A stretch of 64,000 nucleotides of DNA from the NCBI GenBank assembly GCA_902515765.1, contig CABXVZ010000005.1, forward strand, positions 1-64,000, read 5' to 3'. Positions 49,054-59,364 of the stretch are shown here, in pieces. Each line of letters begins with the position of its first letter. The stretch's first letter is position 1. The notes under the pieces were generated by a model. It had not been told where the DNA came from. It searched no databases and saw only the letters and a program-made list of their open reading frames with translations. The position numbers and the translations under genes were made by a program. This stretch comes from an uncultured Alphaproteobacteria bacterium (GTDB taxonomy: Bacteria; Pseudomonadota; Alphaproteobacteria; HIMB59).

Positions 49054-50143
49054 TACTTTTACTTTCGTTATCAACTAAAGTTTGAGGAAAAAAATCTGTA
49101 ATTAAAGAGTGTCTTTTTCCTGTGATGATTTCTTCAATGCCAAACTTACCAGCCAAAGGTGCATTTGTTATTCCTGAATGCATAACAGCTACATATACTC
49201 CTTTAATTTTTTCCTCAAGATGGTTTTGAAGTCGACCGATCTTGGGTCTGCCATCAATAGGCAGAGGGCGTCTTCCAAGAGTGTAATGCTCTAAAGTCAT
49301 GAAGCCATTATAGTTAAGCCTTGCATCCATGTCTTGAACAAGTTTCTCGGCCGCCTCTTTTATATTACTCTCTTTACTTGCATCGTCATCAAACTTACCT
49401 CCAATTACTAAACGTCCTAGATCGTCTTGTCGTGCATGAAAATCTTTTCCAGTGATGGGGTACTGCAGTATTAATTTTGGAAGAGGGTTTGTGTATGCCA
49501 AAAGTCCAAGGGTAGAACTCATCTTGAAATTAATATTTATAGTCGAGAGTAAATCAGGGGTGCCAAGCCCAGCAGCAATAATCACCTCATCACTGTAGAT
49601 GATACCTTGATCAGTTTCTACTCCGATGACCTTATTTTCTTTAAAGATTAGTTTTTTAACATTAGATTTTTTAATTTGAGATCCACTAGCTTTAATTAAT
49701 ACATCGGCTGCTTTAGAGCCTTCTATAGCTAAATCATTTTCACCAAACCCTGCAATTTCAGGTCTGTTATAAAGATTGGGTAAATATTCCTCAAGTTTTA
49801 ATTTTTTTACATCACTGACGGAATGTCCCCAAATTTGGTGCTGGGCAATGGTTTCACTCAGATCGTCTTTATCCATATCCCAAAAAAAAGCACCTTTTGA
49901 AGAAATTGTTAGATGTTTTATATCCTCTATTAATTTTGACCAGTATTTCAAATTGGCCAACCGAAAAGCTGCATACTTTTTGTCATTAGGGGAATATCCA
50001 TTGACCCAACCCCAAGTGTTGCTAGTAGCTTGTTCTTTATCAGTTGAAAGGGTTCCCGTAATTTGAGTGATTTCAATTACCCCCCTTAAATGAGCATGAT
50101 AAGCAAATGAGGCGCCAACTATCCCTCCACCGACTATAATCAT
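49046..50143 (-). CDS. FAD-dependent oxidoreductase (DAO/DadA-like)
   Basis: MIIVGGGIVGASFAYHAH; LGRRPLPIDGRPKIGR; SGITNAPLAGKFGIEEI. Confidence 0.9.
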   Translation of the reverse strand: MIIVGGGIVGASFAYHAHLRGVIEITQITGTLSTDKEQATSNTWGWVNGYSPNDKKYAAFRLANLKYWSKLIEDIKHLTISSKGAFFWDMDKDDLSETIAQHQIWGHSVSDVKKLKLEEYLPNLYNRPEIAGFGENDLAIEGSKAADVLIKASGSQIKKSNVKKLIFKENKVIGVETDQGIIYSDEVIIAAGLGTPDLLSTININFKMSSTLGLLAYTNPLPKLILQYPITGKDFHARQDDLGRLVIGGKFDDDASKESNIKEAAEKLVQDMDARLNYNGFMTLEHYTLGRRPLPIDGRPKIGRLQNHLEEKIKGVYVAVMHSGITNAPLAGKFGIEEIITGKRHSLITDFFPQTLVDNESKSNV

Positions 50144-50224
50144 AATAAGCGGAACTTTGCTATGACCATCAAATGGCTAATTGCATAATTGCTGAGAAAA
50201 AAAAATATAATAGGTAAATTAAAA

Positions 50225-50257
50225 GAATATGAAGACAGTGATACCGTCTTCATATTC
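50225..50257 (-). terminator. Terminator downstream of the amino-acid-binding protein gene
   Basis: Perfect 12-bp stem GAATATGAAGAC/GTCTTCATATTC; minus strand continues TTTTAATT. Confidence 0.8.
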
Positions 50258-50278
50258 ATTTATTTTATTCAAATGGTC

Positions 50279-51001
50279 TTAAAAAGTATTAGCATCGTTG
50301 CCAAACCACTTTTTGATCAAAGCGTTAAGAGATCCATCTTCTTTCATAGAGCTAATAGCTTTGTCCATTGTAGCTTTCAGATCTCCATCAGATTCACGAA
50401 TTCCCATTCCAACGCCGCCGCCAATGGAAACTTCACCAACATTAGCAAACTCACCACCTGACTCAGCAATAATGGAAGCAAGGTAATCGCCATCTGCTAA
50501 AACAGCATCAGCTTCACCATTTTGAACTGCGGAAATAGTTTCTTCTGCAGTAGCAAATTCAACCAGGGTAGCACCACTTTCGGCAACATAGCCTGCTTGA
50601 ATAGTTGCAGTCTGTGCAGCAATTACGCCACCTTCAAGGTCAACATCTGATCCACTCATACCCATATAAACTGATGGTGATGGTGGAAAATAATCTTGTG
50701 TAAAGTCAATAACTTCATCGCGTTCTGCTGTAATTGACATACCAGCAATAATCGTATCGTAGTTACCTGATACTAAGTTAGGAATGATAGAGTCCCACTC
50801 GTTGATAACCCAAACACAATCTAAGTTTGCACGAATACAAAGCATATCGCCAACATCTTTTTCAAATCCATCTACTTCGCCATTATCATTGATAAAGTTG
50901 TATGGAGGGTAGGCTCCTTCTGTGCCCATTCTTACGGTGTCAGCATACGCAGAACTAACCATAAAGAAGGCAGCAAGAGCTGACAGTATTATTTTTTTCA
51001 T
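50279..51001 (-). CDS. Polar amino-acid ABC transporter substrate-binding protein
   Basis: Signal peptide; RMGTEGAYPPYNFINDNGEVDGFEKDVGDMLC; SITAERDEVIDFTQDYF. Confidence 0.95.
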   Translation of the reverse strand: MKKIILSALAAFFMVSSAYADTVRMGTEGAYPPYNFINDNGEVDGFEKDVGDMLCIRANLDCVWVINEWDSIIPNLVSGNYDTIIAGMSITAERDEVIDFTQDYFPPSPSVYMGMSGSDVDLEGGVIAAQTATIQAGYVAESGATLVEFATAEETISAVQNGEADAVLADGDYLASIIAESGGEFANVGEVSIGGGVGMGIRESDGDLKATMDKAISSMKEDGSLNALIKKWFGNDANTF

Positions 51002-51173
51002 AATTTTTCTCCTTGTTCTTCCTCTATGAGATTGAATAATAATAATAAAATATAAACTATATTATGCTAAATAGATAAACTTTTTCTATAATCGCTATAT
51101 AATTCTCTTAAAATCGCGGACTAACCAACATTTATAAATAAATTTTAGCTTATATATAAACAATTTTAATTTA

Positions 51174-52082
51174 CTAATGAGATCTCGGATCGTTAAGACC
51201 TGCATGGCGGTAAGCGGAAGTAACAGTATTTCTTAATAAACAAGCAATTGTCATGGGGCCTACTCCACCAGGAACAGGTGTAATCTTAGAGGCCTTTTCT
51301 GAGGCGCTCGCAAAATCTACATCTCCCACAATTTTACTTCCCTCACTCCCGTCTTCTTTAGTGACAGGAATACGATTAATACCTACATCTATGACAACAG
51401 CGCCTTCTTTTAACCATTTGGCATCAACCATCTCAGGACGACCCACTGCTACAACAACTACGTCTGCTTGTGCGCAAACAGATTCTATGTCTTTTGTTTT
51501 GGAATGGACAATAGTGACAGTACAAGACTCCTCAATCAGTAACTGAGACATGGGCTTACCTACAATATTTGATCTTCCCACTACAACAGCATTTTTCCCT
51601 CTAAGATCACCCACTTGATCTTTTAAAAGTAGTAAAGACCCTAAAGGCGTACAGGGAATAAAGGCTCTTTTTAACATATCACCTCCGATTGAAAGCCTTC
51701 CCGCGTTAATAGCATGAAAACCATCAACGTCTTTTTCTACCACAATAGTATCAATAACTTTTCTCTCGTCGATTTGTTTGGGTAGGGGGAGTTGCACAAG
51801 TATTCCATGAACTGTGCTATCGTTATTGAGATCTTCGATAAGTTTAAGGAGTGTTTTTTGATCGGTGCTCTCATCTAACTTGTAATCTTTAGTTTTAATA
51901 TTGCATTCCTTAGCCATTTTTGATTTTTGACCCACATAAACCTTACTTGCAGGATTTTCTCCCACTAAAACAACGGCTAAACACGGATCTACTTGTTTTT
52001 GACTAATTAATTTGTCTGAGTCTTCTTTGACCTCTGCTCTAATTTTTGCCGCAAAAGCTTTTCCATCAATAATGTCTGCCAT
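51174..52082 (-). CDS. folD: Methylenetetrahydrofolate dehydrogenase/cyclohydrolase
   Basis: GILVQLPLPKQID, VVGRSNIVGKPMSQLL, TPVPGGVGPMTIACLLRNT. Confidence 0.97.
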   Translation of the reverse strand: MADIIDGKAFAAKIRAEVKEDSDKLISQKQVDPCLAVVLVGENPASKVYVGQKSKMAKECNIKTKDYKLDESTDQKTLLKLIEDLNNDSTVHGILVQLPLPKQIDERKVIDTIVVEKDVDGFHAINAGRLSIGGDMLKRAFIPCTPLGSLLLLKDQVGDLRGKNAVVVGRSNIVGKPMSQLLIEESCTVTIVHSKTKDIESVCAQADVVVVAVGRPEMVDAKWLKEGAVVIDVGINRIPVTKEDGSEGSKIVGDVDFASASEKASKITPVPGGVGPMTIACLLRNTVTSAYRHAGLNDPRSH

Positions 52083-52093
52083 TTTTTCCTCCT

Positions 52094-52381
52094 CTATTGA
52101 CCTCTAGGCCAGTATTCAATTAGTAAATCTTTCAATAAATAAATTATCAATATCAATAGCACCGGTGAAATATCAATCCCCCCCAAGTTTGGTAAATACC
52201 TTCTAATGTAATTTAGTGGAGGGTCTGTAAGTTTTTGAAAACTCTCATAGACTTTCCATAAAAACACATTTTGGCTATTGAGTATATTGAAGTGAAACAA
52301 CCACGATACAACAACATAAAAGAAAACTATAAGCGTATAGAAATCTATTATTCTTACTAAAAATAGTAACAGTGAATTCAC
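52094..52381 (-). CDS. YggT-family membrane protein
   Basis: KLTDPPLNYIRRYLPNLGGIDISPVLLIL. Confidence 0.9.
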   Translation of the reverse strand: MNSLLLFLVRIIDFYTLIVFFYVVVSWLFHFNILNSQNVFLWKVYESFQKLTDPPLNYIRRYLPNLGGIDISPVLLILIIYLLKDLLIEYWPRGQ

Positions 52382-52403
52382 GTGGATAAATTATAAAAAT
52401 TTG

Positions 52404-53168
52404 TCATTCACGTCTATTAAATAAGAAATTACGACACCGCTCTGATTGGGGATTTGTAAAAACTGTGTCAGGATGTCCTTGTTCCTCAACTAGTCCGTTG
52501 TGCAAAAAGATAACGTTGTTAGAAACTTTTCGTGCAAATTCCATTTCGTGAGTTACCACTAACATCGTCTTTCCTCCTTCCGCTAATTTACGCATGACAG
52601 ATAAAACCTCGTCTACTAACTCAGGGTCTAGGGAAGAAGTGGGCTCATCAAATAATAATATTTCAGGAGAGATAGCAAGTGCTCGAGCGATAGCAGCTCT
52701 CTGTTGCTGCCCACCTGATAGATGAGCTGGATACTCTTGAGCCTTTTCTTCTATTCCCACAAGTTTTAGTAATTCCATAGCTTCGGCCTCGGACTCCACC
52801 TTATCTTTTCCTAAAACATTAACAGGTGCCTCGATAATATTTTCTAAAATATTCATATGAGACCAAAGATTAAAACTTTGAAAAACCATTCCTAAATTTT
52901 TTCTAATAGAGATAATTTTTGATTGAAGTTCTTTGTTGGGATTTGCTAAATCCACTTTTTTGCAATCTATAATTTGCCCACACACATCTATTATTCCAGA
53001 GTTAGGAATTTCTAAAAAATTGATACATCTTAAAAGTGTACTTTTCCCAGATCCCGAACTCCCAATAATACTGATGACATCACCTTGATTAGCGAGCAAA
53101 TCAACACCTTGTAATACCTTATTATCACCAAAACTTTTCTCTAATCTGCTTAACTCTAATATTTTCAT
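52404..53168 (-). CDS. Polar amino-acid ABC transporter ATP-binding protein (HisP-like)
   Basis: Walker A GSSGSGKSTLL; LSGGQQQRAAIARALA; FDEPTSSLDPELVDEVL. Confidence 0.95.
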   Translation of the reverse strand: MKILELSRLEKSFGDNKVLQGVDLLANQGDVISIIGSSGSGKSTLLRCINFLEIPNSGIIDVCGQIIDCKKVDLANPNKELQSKIISIRKNLGMVFQSFNLWSHMNILENIIEAPVNVLGKDKVESEAEAMELLKLVGIEEKAQEYPAHLSGGQQQRAAIARALAISPEILLFDEPTSSLDPELVDEVLSVMRKLAEGGKTMLVVTHEMEFARKVSNNVIFLHNGLVEEQGHPDTVFTNPQSERCRNFLFNRRE

Positions 53169-53392
53169 TTCTTACTTAATATCTCATTTTTTCTAATTCA
53201 TTGGTATTGTTAGAAGATAAACGTAAATAATAATAGATATAAATAATATAACTTTGCCCTAAATTATTAGTTAATTTTAAAATGTAATAAAATCAATGCT
53301 TTTTTATAGTAAATTTAATTTTTTCAATATTTAAATTATATTTTTATGCAAATTAAGCATATAGTTATGTCCTAAAGGTTTAGAAGTATTTG

Positions 53393-53860
53393 ATGAACTA
53401 TGAAGAACATAAAACTGGTAATCAAGACATGGAATCAGTTCAAGAATATGGAGACAACGATTCAAAGACTGTTAACGTCGGTGCCGGAGTGAGAATTGAG
53501 GGACGAATTGACGGAGCAGAAGTTTCAGACATCTCTGGAACTCTGAGTGGAACAATTAACTCTTCAAACATAAATTTAAATAGTTCAGGAATTTTTAATG
53601 GAGATATGTCAGGAAGTGACATAACTATCTCAGGCAACGTTGAAGGTGATATAAACAGTGATCAATATTTGATTGTTAACCAATCAGCTAACATTAAAGG
53701 GACGATAGAATATTCATCATTGCAAGTGAGTTATGGTGCCAAAATACAAGGGACAATTAGACATAAGGGTAGTGTTCATTCATACACACCCAATATAGAG
53801 CCTATTGAAAAAGAAGATGAAACTGAAAATCATGAAAATGATCATGAAGAGGATGTTTAA
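53393..53860 (+). CDS. Bactofilin-family protein (1)
   Basis: VGAGVRIEGRIDGAEVSDISGTLSGTINSSNINLNSSGIFNGDMSGSDITISGNVEGDI beta-helix repeats. Confidence 0.88.
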   Translation: MNYEEHKTGNQDMESVQEYGDNDSKTVNVGAGVRIEGRIDGAEVSDISGTLSGTINSSNINLNSSGIFNGDMSGSDITISGNVEGDINSDQYLIVNQSANIKGTIEYSSLQVSYGAKIQGTIRHKGSVHSYTPNIEPIEKEDETENHENDHEEDV

Positions 53861-54243
53861 TGTCAATATTTGGTAGTAACGAAAAAAAAGTTGAGGAAAA
53901 AACAACTTTTAATTTTGATATAGATAAAGAAAATATTAATCAGTCTAATCTAGCTAAAGATATCAAGATTCATGGCTCTATTGAGGCTAAAGATTATATT
54001 GATTTTGCTGGACATATTACTGGCACAATAAAATCATCAACAATTTATTTAAAACCTGATTCATATGTTAAAGGAACTATTACTGGAGATACGATTACGA
54101 TAGAGGGGGAGGTTGATGGAGACATACAGGCAAAAGATCTGCACATTAAATCAACTGCTAAAATTAAAGGAAATATTCGTTATACTAATATTGATATTCA
54201 AAATGGTAGCATTATCAATGCAGACCTTTTTTATTCATCTTAA
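53860..54243 (+). CDS. Bactofilin-family protein (2)
   Basis: IHGSIEAKDYIDFAGHITGTIKSSTIYLKPDSYVKGTITGDTITIEGEVDGDIQAKDLHI; abuts bactofilin 1. Confidence 0.88.
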   Translation: MSIFGSNEKKVEEKTTFNFDIDKENINQSNLAKDIKIHGSIEAKDYIDFAGHITGTIKSSTIYLKPDSYVKGTITGDTITIEGEVDGDIQAKDLHIKSTAKIKGNIRYTNIDIQNGSIINADLFYSS

Positions 54244-54333
54244 AAATGATAATTTAATCAAATTTTTTTTTGGAAGGAGAACTTAACGTCCGAAAATAAT
54301 ACTTATAAGTTTACCGCTAAAATCGTAATTGGA

Positions 54334-54693
54334 TTGGTAGGTTTGTGGGCTCTGATGACTCCCATACTTTATATATTTGGCACAACTATTTATTTTCCTT
54401 TTAAAATATCTGGGGGTGGAGAAATACCCTATCATCGACTTCAAGCAGTGAGACTTGCTGTTTGCTTAACATTCTCTTATTTTGCATTTAAATTCTTATT
54501 CGTAGAATACTCTAAATTATACCCCATACGATTTTTAGATATATTTTTAAAATCACTAACTTTAACTAGTCTCATGGTTTATTTAAGTCTGGGTTTAGAA
54601 ATTGGTGAGTATGTTTTAGTGATTTACTTTTTTGCTTTTTCAATAATAACACACATTATTTCTGGGAAAAAATTTAGAAAATATTTTAGCTAA
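54334..54693 (+). CDS. Small membrane protein downstream of bactofilins
   Basis: Four hydrophobic segments; the true start may be the ACG at 54286. Confidence 0.55.
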   Translation: MVGLWALMTPILYIFGTTIYFPFKISGGGEIPYHRLQAVRLAVCLTFSYFAFKFLFVEYSKLYPIRFLDIFLKSLTLTSLMVYLSLGLEIGEYVLVIYFFAFSIITHIISGKKFRKYFS

Positions 54694-54710
54694 TTTATAA
54701 GATACAGAAC

Positions 54711-55904
54711 TTAAAATTTAAGTTTATTTTTTTTGAGTCTAAGTGCATTGAGTTTAATAAAACCCTCGGCATCTCTTTGATCATAGTTAGAAGACTCAAA
54801 GGTTGCTAAGTCTTTATCATAGAGGCTGTTAGGTGATTGTCTTCCGATTACAATCACATTTCCTTTGTATAAAACGAGTTTGACTTGACCGTTAACTCTT
54901 TTTTGAGTTTGATCGATAGCTTTTTGCATCATCACTCTTTCAGGAGCAAACCAGTAACCATTATATATTAATCTTGCATATTTTGGCATGAGCTCATCTT
55001 TGGTAAAAACTTCTTCTCTGTCCAATGTGATACTTTCCATAGCGCGGTGTGCCTTTAATAGAATAGTGCCCCCCGGGGTTTCATAAACACCTCTCGACTT
55101 TATTCCTACATATCTGTTTTCTACAATATCTACTCTGCCAATGCCATTAGATGCCGATAGTTTATTTAATTTTTCCAGTAAATTAAAAGGGGAGAGTTTT
55201 TTTCCATTAATTGCAACGGGATCACCCTTTTCAAATTGAATGGTAATAACTGTCTCTTTGTTAGGTGCGGTTTGAGGGCTTTTAGAAATACCAAATACAT
55301 TTTCGGGAGGTCTCTTCCAAGGATCTTCTAAAATTTTTCCTTCCGCTGATCGGTGGAGCACATTCGCATCGACGCTATAAGGCGACTCAGTTCGGTTATG
55401 CTTCATAATCGGAATTTTATTTTTAGCAGCAAAGTCTAATAACTTAGTTCTCGACGAAAGATCCCACTCTCTCCAAGGTGCAATCACTTTAATTTTAGGA
55501 TTGAGTGCATAATAAGAAAATTCAAACCTAACCTGGTCATTACCTTTACCCGTAGCACCATGCGAGACGGAGTCTGATTTTTCACTTTTAGCAATTTCAA
55601 TTTGTCTTTTTGCAATTAAGGGTCTGGCAATAGATGTGCCTAGAAGATATTCCCCTTCATATATTGTATTGCAACGAAACATAGGAAATACATAATCGCG
55701 AACAAATTCTTCTTTGAGATTTTCAATATAGGTTTTTTTAGCACCTAGTTTTTTTGCTTTAGCTTTGGCCTCAGTGAGTTCCGCACCTTGCCCCAGGTCT
55801 GCGGCGTAGGCAATAACATCGGCGTTATATTCTGTTTGTAACCATTTTAAAATAACACTGGTATCAAGACCACCTGAGTAGGCTAGGATAATTTTTGATT
55901 TCAT
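54711..55904 (-). CDS. argG: Argininosuccinate synthase
   Basis: [32 protein letters not shown]. Confidence 0.97.
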   Translation of the reverse strand: MKSKIILAYSGGLDTSVILKWLQTEYNADVIAYAADLGQGAELTEAKAKAKKLGAKKTYIENLKEEFVRDYVFPMFRCNTIYEGEYLLGTSIARPLIAKRQIEIAKSEKSDSVSHGATGKGNDQVRFEFSYYALNPKIKVIAPWREWDLSSRTKLLDFAAKNKIPIMKHNRTESPYSVDANVLHRSAEGKILEDPWKRPPENVFGISKSPQTAPNKETVITIQFEKGDPVAINGKKLSPFNLLEKLNKLSASNGIGRVDIVENRYVGIKSRGVYETPGGTILLKAHRAMESITLDREEVFTKDELMPKYARLIYNGYWFAPERVMMQKAIDQTQKRVNGQVKLVLYKGNVIVIGRQSPNSLYDKDLATFESSNYDQRDAEGFIKLNALRLKKNKLKF

Positions 55905-55905
55905 T

Positions 55906-56385
55906 TTATGAGCAATCTTGTTGCAAAGAATTATAAGCTTTAGTAAAACCTATAAGTGTGTACGTGTCTGTCGTCTCAGTTCCTCTTTGAGAATAGCCTA
56001 CCACTGTCATAGCTTTGCCAGCTTTCATGGCATCCACAATAATACTGTCATCTTTCATAGACCAAGCAGAATCGTTTTCTCCAAAGAACTGAAAATTATT
56101 ATTATCAATACTAACTTTGACGTATTTGTCAGGATCATAAGGATAGCCGCCGTCAATGCGAACGTATTCAGCATTTCCCTCTTTAAAGACATAAAATAAT
56201 ACTGTTCCTCTAGATGTGTAATCACCTGACTCTTTAAGAGGAATTTGAAAAATAGAACAGCCACTATTGCCTACTTTCTTTAAACTCCATTTACCGTGAT
56301 CATGTTTAAAAGATAGCTCATGAGCAACGAGCGATCCTTTCACTAAAAGGATTGCAAAAAAGAATAGAAATATTTTTTTAATCAT
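55906..56385 (-). CDS. Invasion-associated locus B (IalB)-like periplasmic protein
   Basis: Signal peptide [64 protein letters not shown]. Confidence 0.75.
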   Translation of the reverse strand: MIKKIFLFFFAILLVKGSLVAHELSFKHDHGKWSLKKVGNSGCSIFQIPLKESGDYTSRGTVLFYVFKEGNAEYVRIDGGYPYDPDKYVKVSIDNNNFQFFGENDSAWSMKDDSIIVDAMKAGKAMTVVGYSQRGTETTDTYTLIGFTKAYNSLQQDCS

Positions 56386-56460
56386 ATGAAATTTGATGAA
56401 CGAATATACCAATTAAGATAGATTTTTAAAATAATAAATAGATAATATTATGGATAGATC

Positions 56461-57057
56461 ATGGCCAAAGTAAAAAATCCATTTATAGAAGCTCTCGCCA
56501 AAGTTGCCGAAAGCCAAGATATTAGCAGTTTCAAAAAAATATTTGATTATTTCTGCCCGAGACTTAAATCTTTTTTGATGAAATCTGGCGCAGATGAAGC
56601 TATTGCAGAAGAGATTATTCAAGAAACCATGACAATTATATGGACTAAAGCAGATTATTATGACCCAAAAGTGGCTTCGCCTAGCACTTGGATTTACACA
56701 ATTGCTAGAAATAAGAAGATAGATATTTTAAGAAAGTCTCGAAAGGCTATTTTAGAGGACATAGATACTGCAATTCTACCTCCTGTTGAGTCTAAAGCAG
56801 ATGAAAACATCGAGCATGATCAAAAATTTGAAATGATAGCACAATATCTAGATGATCTACCTGAAGACCAACTCAATTTATTGAAAATGAACTTCTTTGA
56901 AGAAAAATCTCACGGTGAAATTTCTGAAATTACCAAAATCCCCCTAGGAACCGTTAAGTCGAGAATTCGATTAGCTTTGGAGAAAATCCGCGGCAGATTG
57001 GAACAAGATGGCACAATGGCTAATCTAAATGAGGGTAATAACAGTAATATTAATTAA
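56461..57057 (+). CDS. ECF RNA polymerase sigma factor (RpoE/ECF11-like)
   Basis: DEAIAEEIIQETMTIIWTKADYYDPKVASPSTWIYTIARNKKIDILRK; SEITKIPLGTVKSRIRLALEKIRG. Confidence 0.92.
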   Translation: MAKVKNPFIEALAKVAESQDISSFKKIFDYFCPRLKSFLMKSGADEAIAEEIIQETMTIIWTKADYYDPKVASPSTWIYTIARNKKIDILRKSRKAILEDIDTAILPPVESKADENIEHDQKFEMIAQYLDDLPEDQLNLLKMNFFEEKSHGEISEITKIPLGTVKSRIRLALEKIRGRLEQDGTMANLNEGNNSNIN

Positions 57058-57062
57058 ATAAA

Positions 57063-57674
57063 ATGACTTTTGAAATTTTAACAAATTCAACTAATTCGCA
57101 GGCTAGCCTGTTATTTCAACAGTGTTTAGCGGAAATAGTTCCTGAAAATAGGCTTATCCAAAGAGCAAAAGATGAGGTCTCAGGATATTTTTTAGAGAGA
57201 ATTGAGACAACTGATATATCTGATGATCTTTGGATGAAAGTAATCAATGTTAATGAGTCAAAGAAAAAATCTCACTTTGTTATAGACTCCGATCCTTTTT
57301 TGAGTCAACTCCCAAGAACTCTTCAAGCTCACTTGGCAGATAAAAAAATTAATTGGAAATCTTTTAAAGATGTCAAGATTGCATCTATCCTTCCTAAAGA
57401 AAAAAATGAAAAACTAGAATTAATCCATGTGATGCCAGGAGCTAAGATTCCTCAACACACCCATGAAGGGAACGAAAGTTTTTTAGTTTTGCATGGTTCC
57501 TACAGCGACGAGTATGGAAGTTATAAACAAGGAACAGTCCAAGTAAGAAGTGACGATCATAATCATACACCTGTGGGAAATGCTCGAACTGGTTGTATTG
57601 GCCTCGCCTACACACACGGTAAAATCAAATTTTCTGGAAAATTTGGTAAACTTTTAAATCTAGTCGCTAATTAA
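57063..57674 (+). CDS. ChrR-like cupin anti-sigma factor
   Basis: Follows the ECF gene; cupin HVMPGAKIPQHTHEGNESFLVLHGSYSDEYG. Confidence 0.82.
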   Translation: MTFEILTNSTNSQASLLFQQCLAEIVPENRLIQRAKDEVSGYFLERIETTDISDDLWMKVINVNESKKKSHFVIDSDPFLSQLPRTLQAHLADKKINWKSFKDVKIASILPKEKNEKLELIHVMPGAKIPQHTHEGNESFLVLHGSYSDEYGSYKQGTVQVRSDDHNHTPVGNARTGCIGLAYTHGKIKFSGKFGKLLNLVAN

Positions 57675-57681
57675 TCTTAAT

Positions 57682-58080
57682 TTAGAAAAAATAAAGTATA
57701 TGCGCTGGGGCAATACCTGCTGTTAAAATTAGTCGCAAAATAAAATAATCTGTTCCAATAATTTTTTCTTTGAAGTAGAAAAAAAAGTCAAAACATAAAA
57801 CTATGAAGTAGCCAATAATAAAAAGACCAATAGTTTCCTGAAATTTAAAATCTAATGCTAAAATACAAAATACATATATAGCAGGACAAACGCTAAATAT
57901 AATTGCAATATTATTTTTAGAATGTAAATAGACACCCCAATATACAGCTCCTAGAAAAGATAAAATGACAGTTGAGTAATGAATAAACATTTGTTTATCA
58001 AAATCCAAAAAAATTAAATCAATATTATAAAAACAAAGATAGAAAGGAATTAAACCTGGAATGCCCACTAGGTAGATCAT
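57682..58080 (-). CDS. DUF3429-like membrane protein
   Basis: Small 4-TM protein, SFLGAVYWGVYL. Confidence 0.65.
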   Translation of the reverse strand: MIYLVGIPGLIPFYLCFYNIDLIFLDFDKQMFIHYSTVILSFLGAVYWGVYLHSKNNIAIIFSVCPAIYVFCILALDFKFQETIGLFIIGYFIVLCFDFFFYFKEKIIGTDYFILRLILTAGIAPAHILYFF

Positions 58081-58319
58081 GAATGATCAATTTTATCTAT
58101 TTGTTCCGCCAAATCTAGATCTCTTTGAGTGACTTCATTTTTATCATGGGAAATAAGTTCAATAATTACAGTGTTATATTCCAAGATAATTTTGGGGTGA
58201 TGGTTTTTTTTCTCAGCCAACAGAGCAACCTGGCTTACAAAAGCAAAGCTTTGCCGATAGTTTTTAAATGTAAAAGTCTTGGTTAAAAAACCCTTTTCAT
58301 CTTTTGGCCACGGGGTCAT
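58077..58319 (-). CDS. Pterin-4a-carbinolamine dehydratase
   Basis: TFTFKNYRQSFAFVSQVALLAEKKNHHPKIILEYNTVIIELISHDKNEVTQRDLDLAEQID. Confidence 0.9.
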   Translation of the reverse strand: MTPWPKDEKGFLTKTFTFKNYRQSFAFVSQVALLAEKKNHHPKIILEYNTVIIELISHDKNEVTQRDLDLAEQIDKIDHS

Positions 58320-58323
58320 TCAA

Positions 58324-59364
58324 TTAGGGAGCAGGAGAGGGGTTATTTTCATGAATTGCGTTAATATCTTTAATAATTTCATCCGATAAATCTATGTGAA
58401 CAGAGTTAATATTTTCCTCTAGCTGTTTCATGTTTGTGGCACCAATAATATTACTATCAACGAATGGCTGCATGTTCACAAATGCTAAAGACATTTGAGT
58501 GAGACTCATTTCATATTTTTGTGCAATCTTATAATACTCTTCCACTGCTAATTGGGAGCGGGTTCCTTGGTATCGAGGAAAATTTTTACCATATAATTTT
58601 AATCGGGAGCCTTCTGGCATTTGTCCGTTTAAGTATTTTCCTGATAGCATTCCAAATGCTAAAGGAGAATATGCGAGCAAACCTACTTTTTCTCGAACAG
58701 ACATTTCTGCCATCCCCACCTCATAGGTTCTATTGATTAAGCTGTAAGGATTTTGTACAGAAACTACTCTTGGAAATTTATGGGTGGAGGAAAGATGTAA
58801 GTATTTAGAAAGCCCATAAGGCGTTTCATTGGAGAGTCCAAGATAGCGAATTTTACCTTGATCAACAAATTTTTGAGCAGTAGCAAGAATATCTTCAAAG
58901 GCAGTCCAGCTTCCTTCGTTTTTGTTATGTCTGTATCCTAGTTTACTGAAAAAATTTGTTGAGCGCTCTGGCCAATGTAATTGGTACAAATCAATGTAGT
59001 CCGTTTTTAATCTTTTCAGACTACCTTCAAGAGCTTGTGTAATATTTTTCGAGTTAAATTGGTTGCCTCCTCCTCTGATCCACAAAACTCCGGGGCCTGC
59101 AACCTTAGTTGCCAAAATGACTTTGTCTCGATTACTTCTTTCCTCGAACCAATTGCCAATCATAGTTTCCGTTTTTGTATAGGTATGTTCTTTGGTGGGA
59201 ACTGCATACAGCTCAGCGGTATCAAAAAAATTAATATCTTTATCTAGAGAATAGTCCATTTGTTCAAAAGCCTCTTTTTGGGTGTTTTGCTCTCCCCAAG
59301 TCATTGTTCCAAGGCAAATTAAACTCACTTTGAGATCTGTATTTCCTAGTATTTTAAATTTCAT
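58324..59364 (-). CDS. Aldo/keto reductase (Tas-like)
   Basis: CLGTMTWGEQNTQKEAFEQMDYSLDKDINFFDTAELY; DYIDLYQLHWPER. Confidence 0.93.
   Translation of the reverse strand: MKFKILGNTDLKVSLICLGTMTWGEQNTQKEAFEQMDYSLDKDINFFDTAELYAVPTKEHTYTKTETMIGNWFEERSNRDKVILATKVAGPGVLWIRGGGNQFNSKNITQALEGSLKRLKTDYIDLYQLHWPERSTNFFSKLGYRHNKNEGSWTAFEDILATAQKFVDQGKIRYLGLSNETPYGLSKYLHLSSTHKFPRVVSVQNPYSLINRTYEVGMAEMSVREKVGLLAYSPLAFGMLSGKYLNGQMPEGSRLKLYGKNFPRYQGTRSQLAVEEYYKIAQKYEMSLTQMSLAFVNMQPFVDSNIIGATNMKQLEENINSVHIDLSDEIIKDINAIHENNPSPAP

Noticed and set aside
51253-51546. 97-aa + strand ORF within folD
   Set aside because: Antisense shadow of a strongly supported gene.
56405-56440. Possible ECF11 autoregulatory promoter (TGATGA...TAAGAT)
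   Set aside because: Spacing of about 14 nt and weak match to the known TGATCC-N18-TAAGTA type motif.
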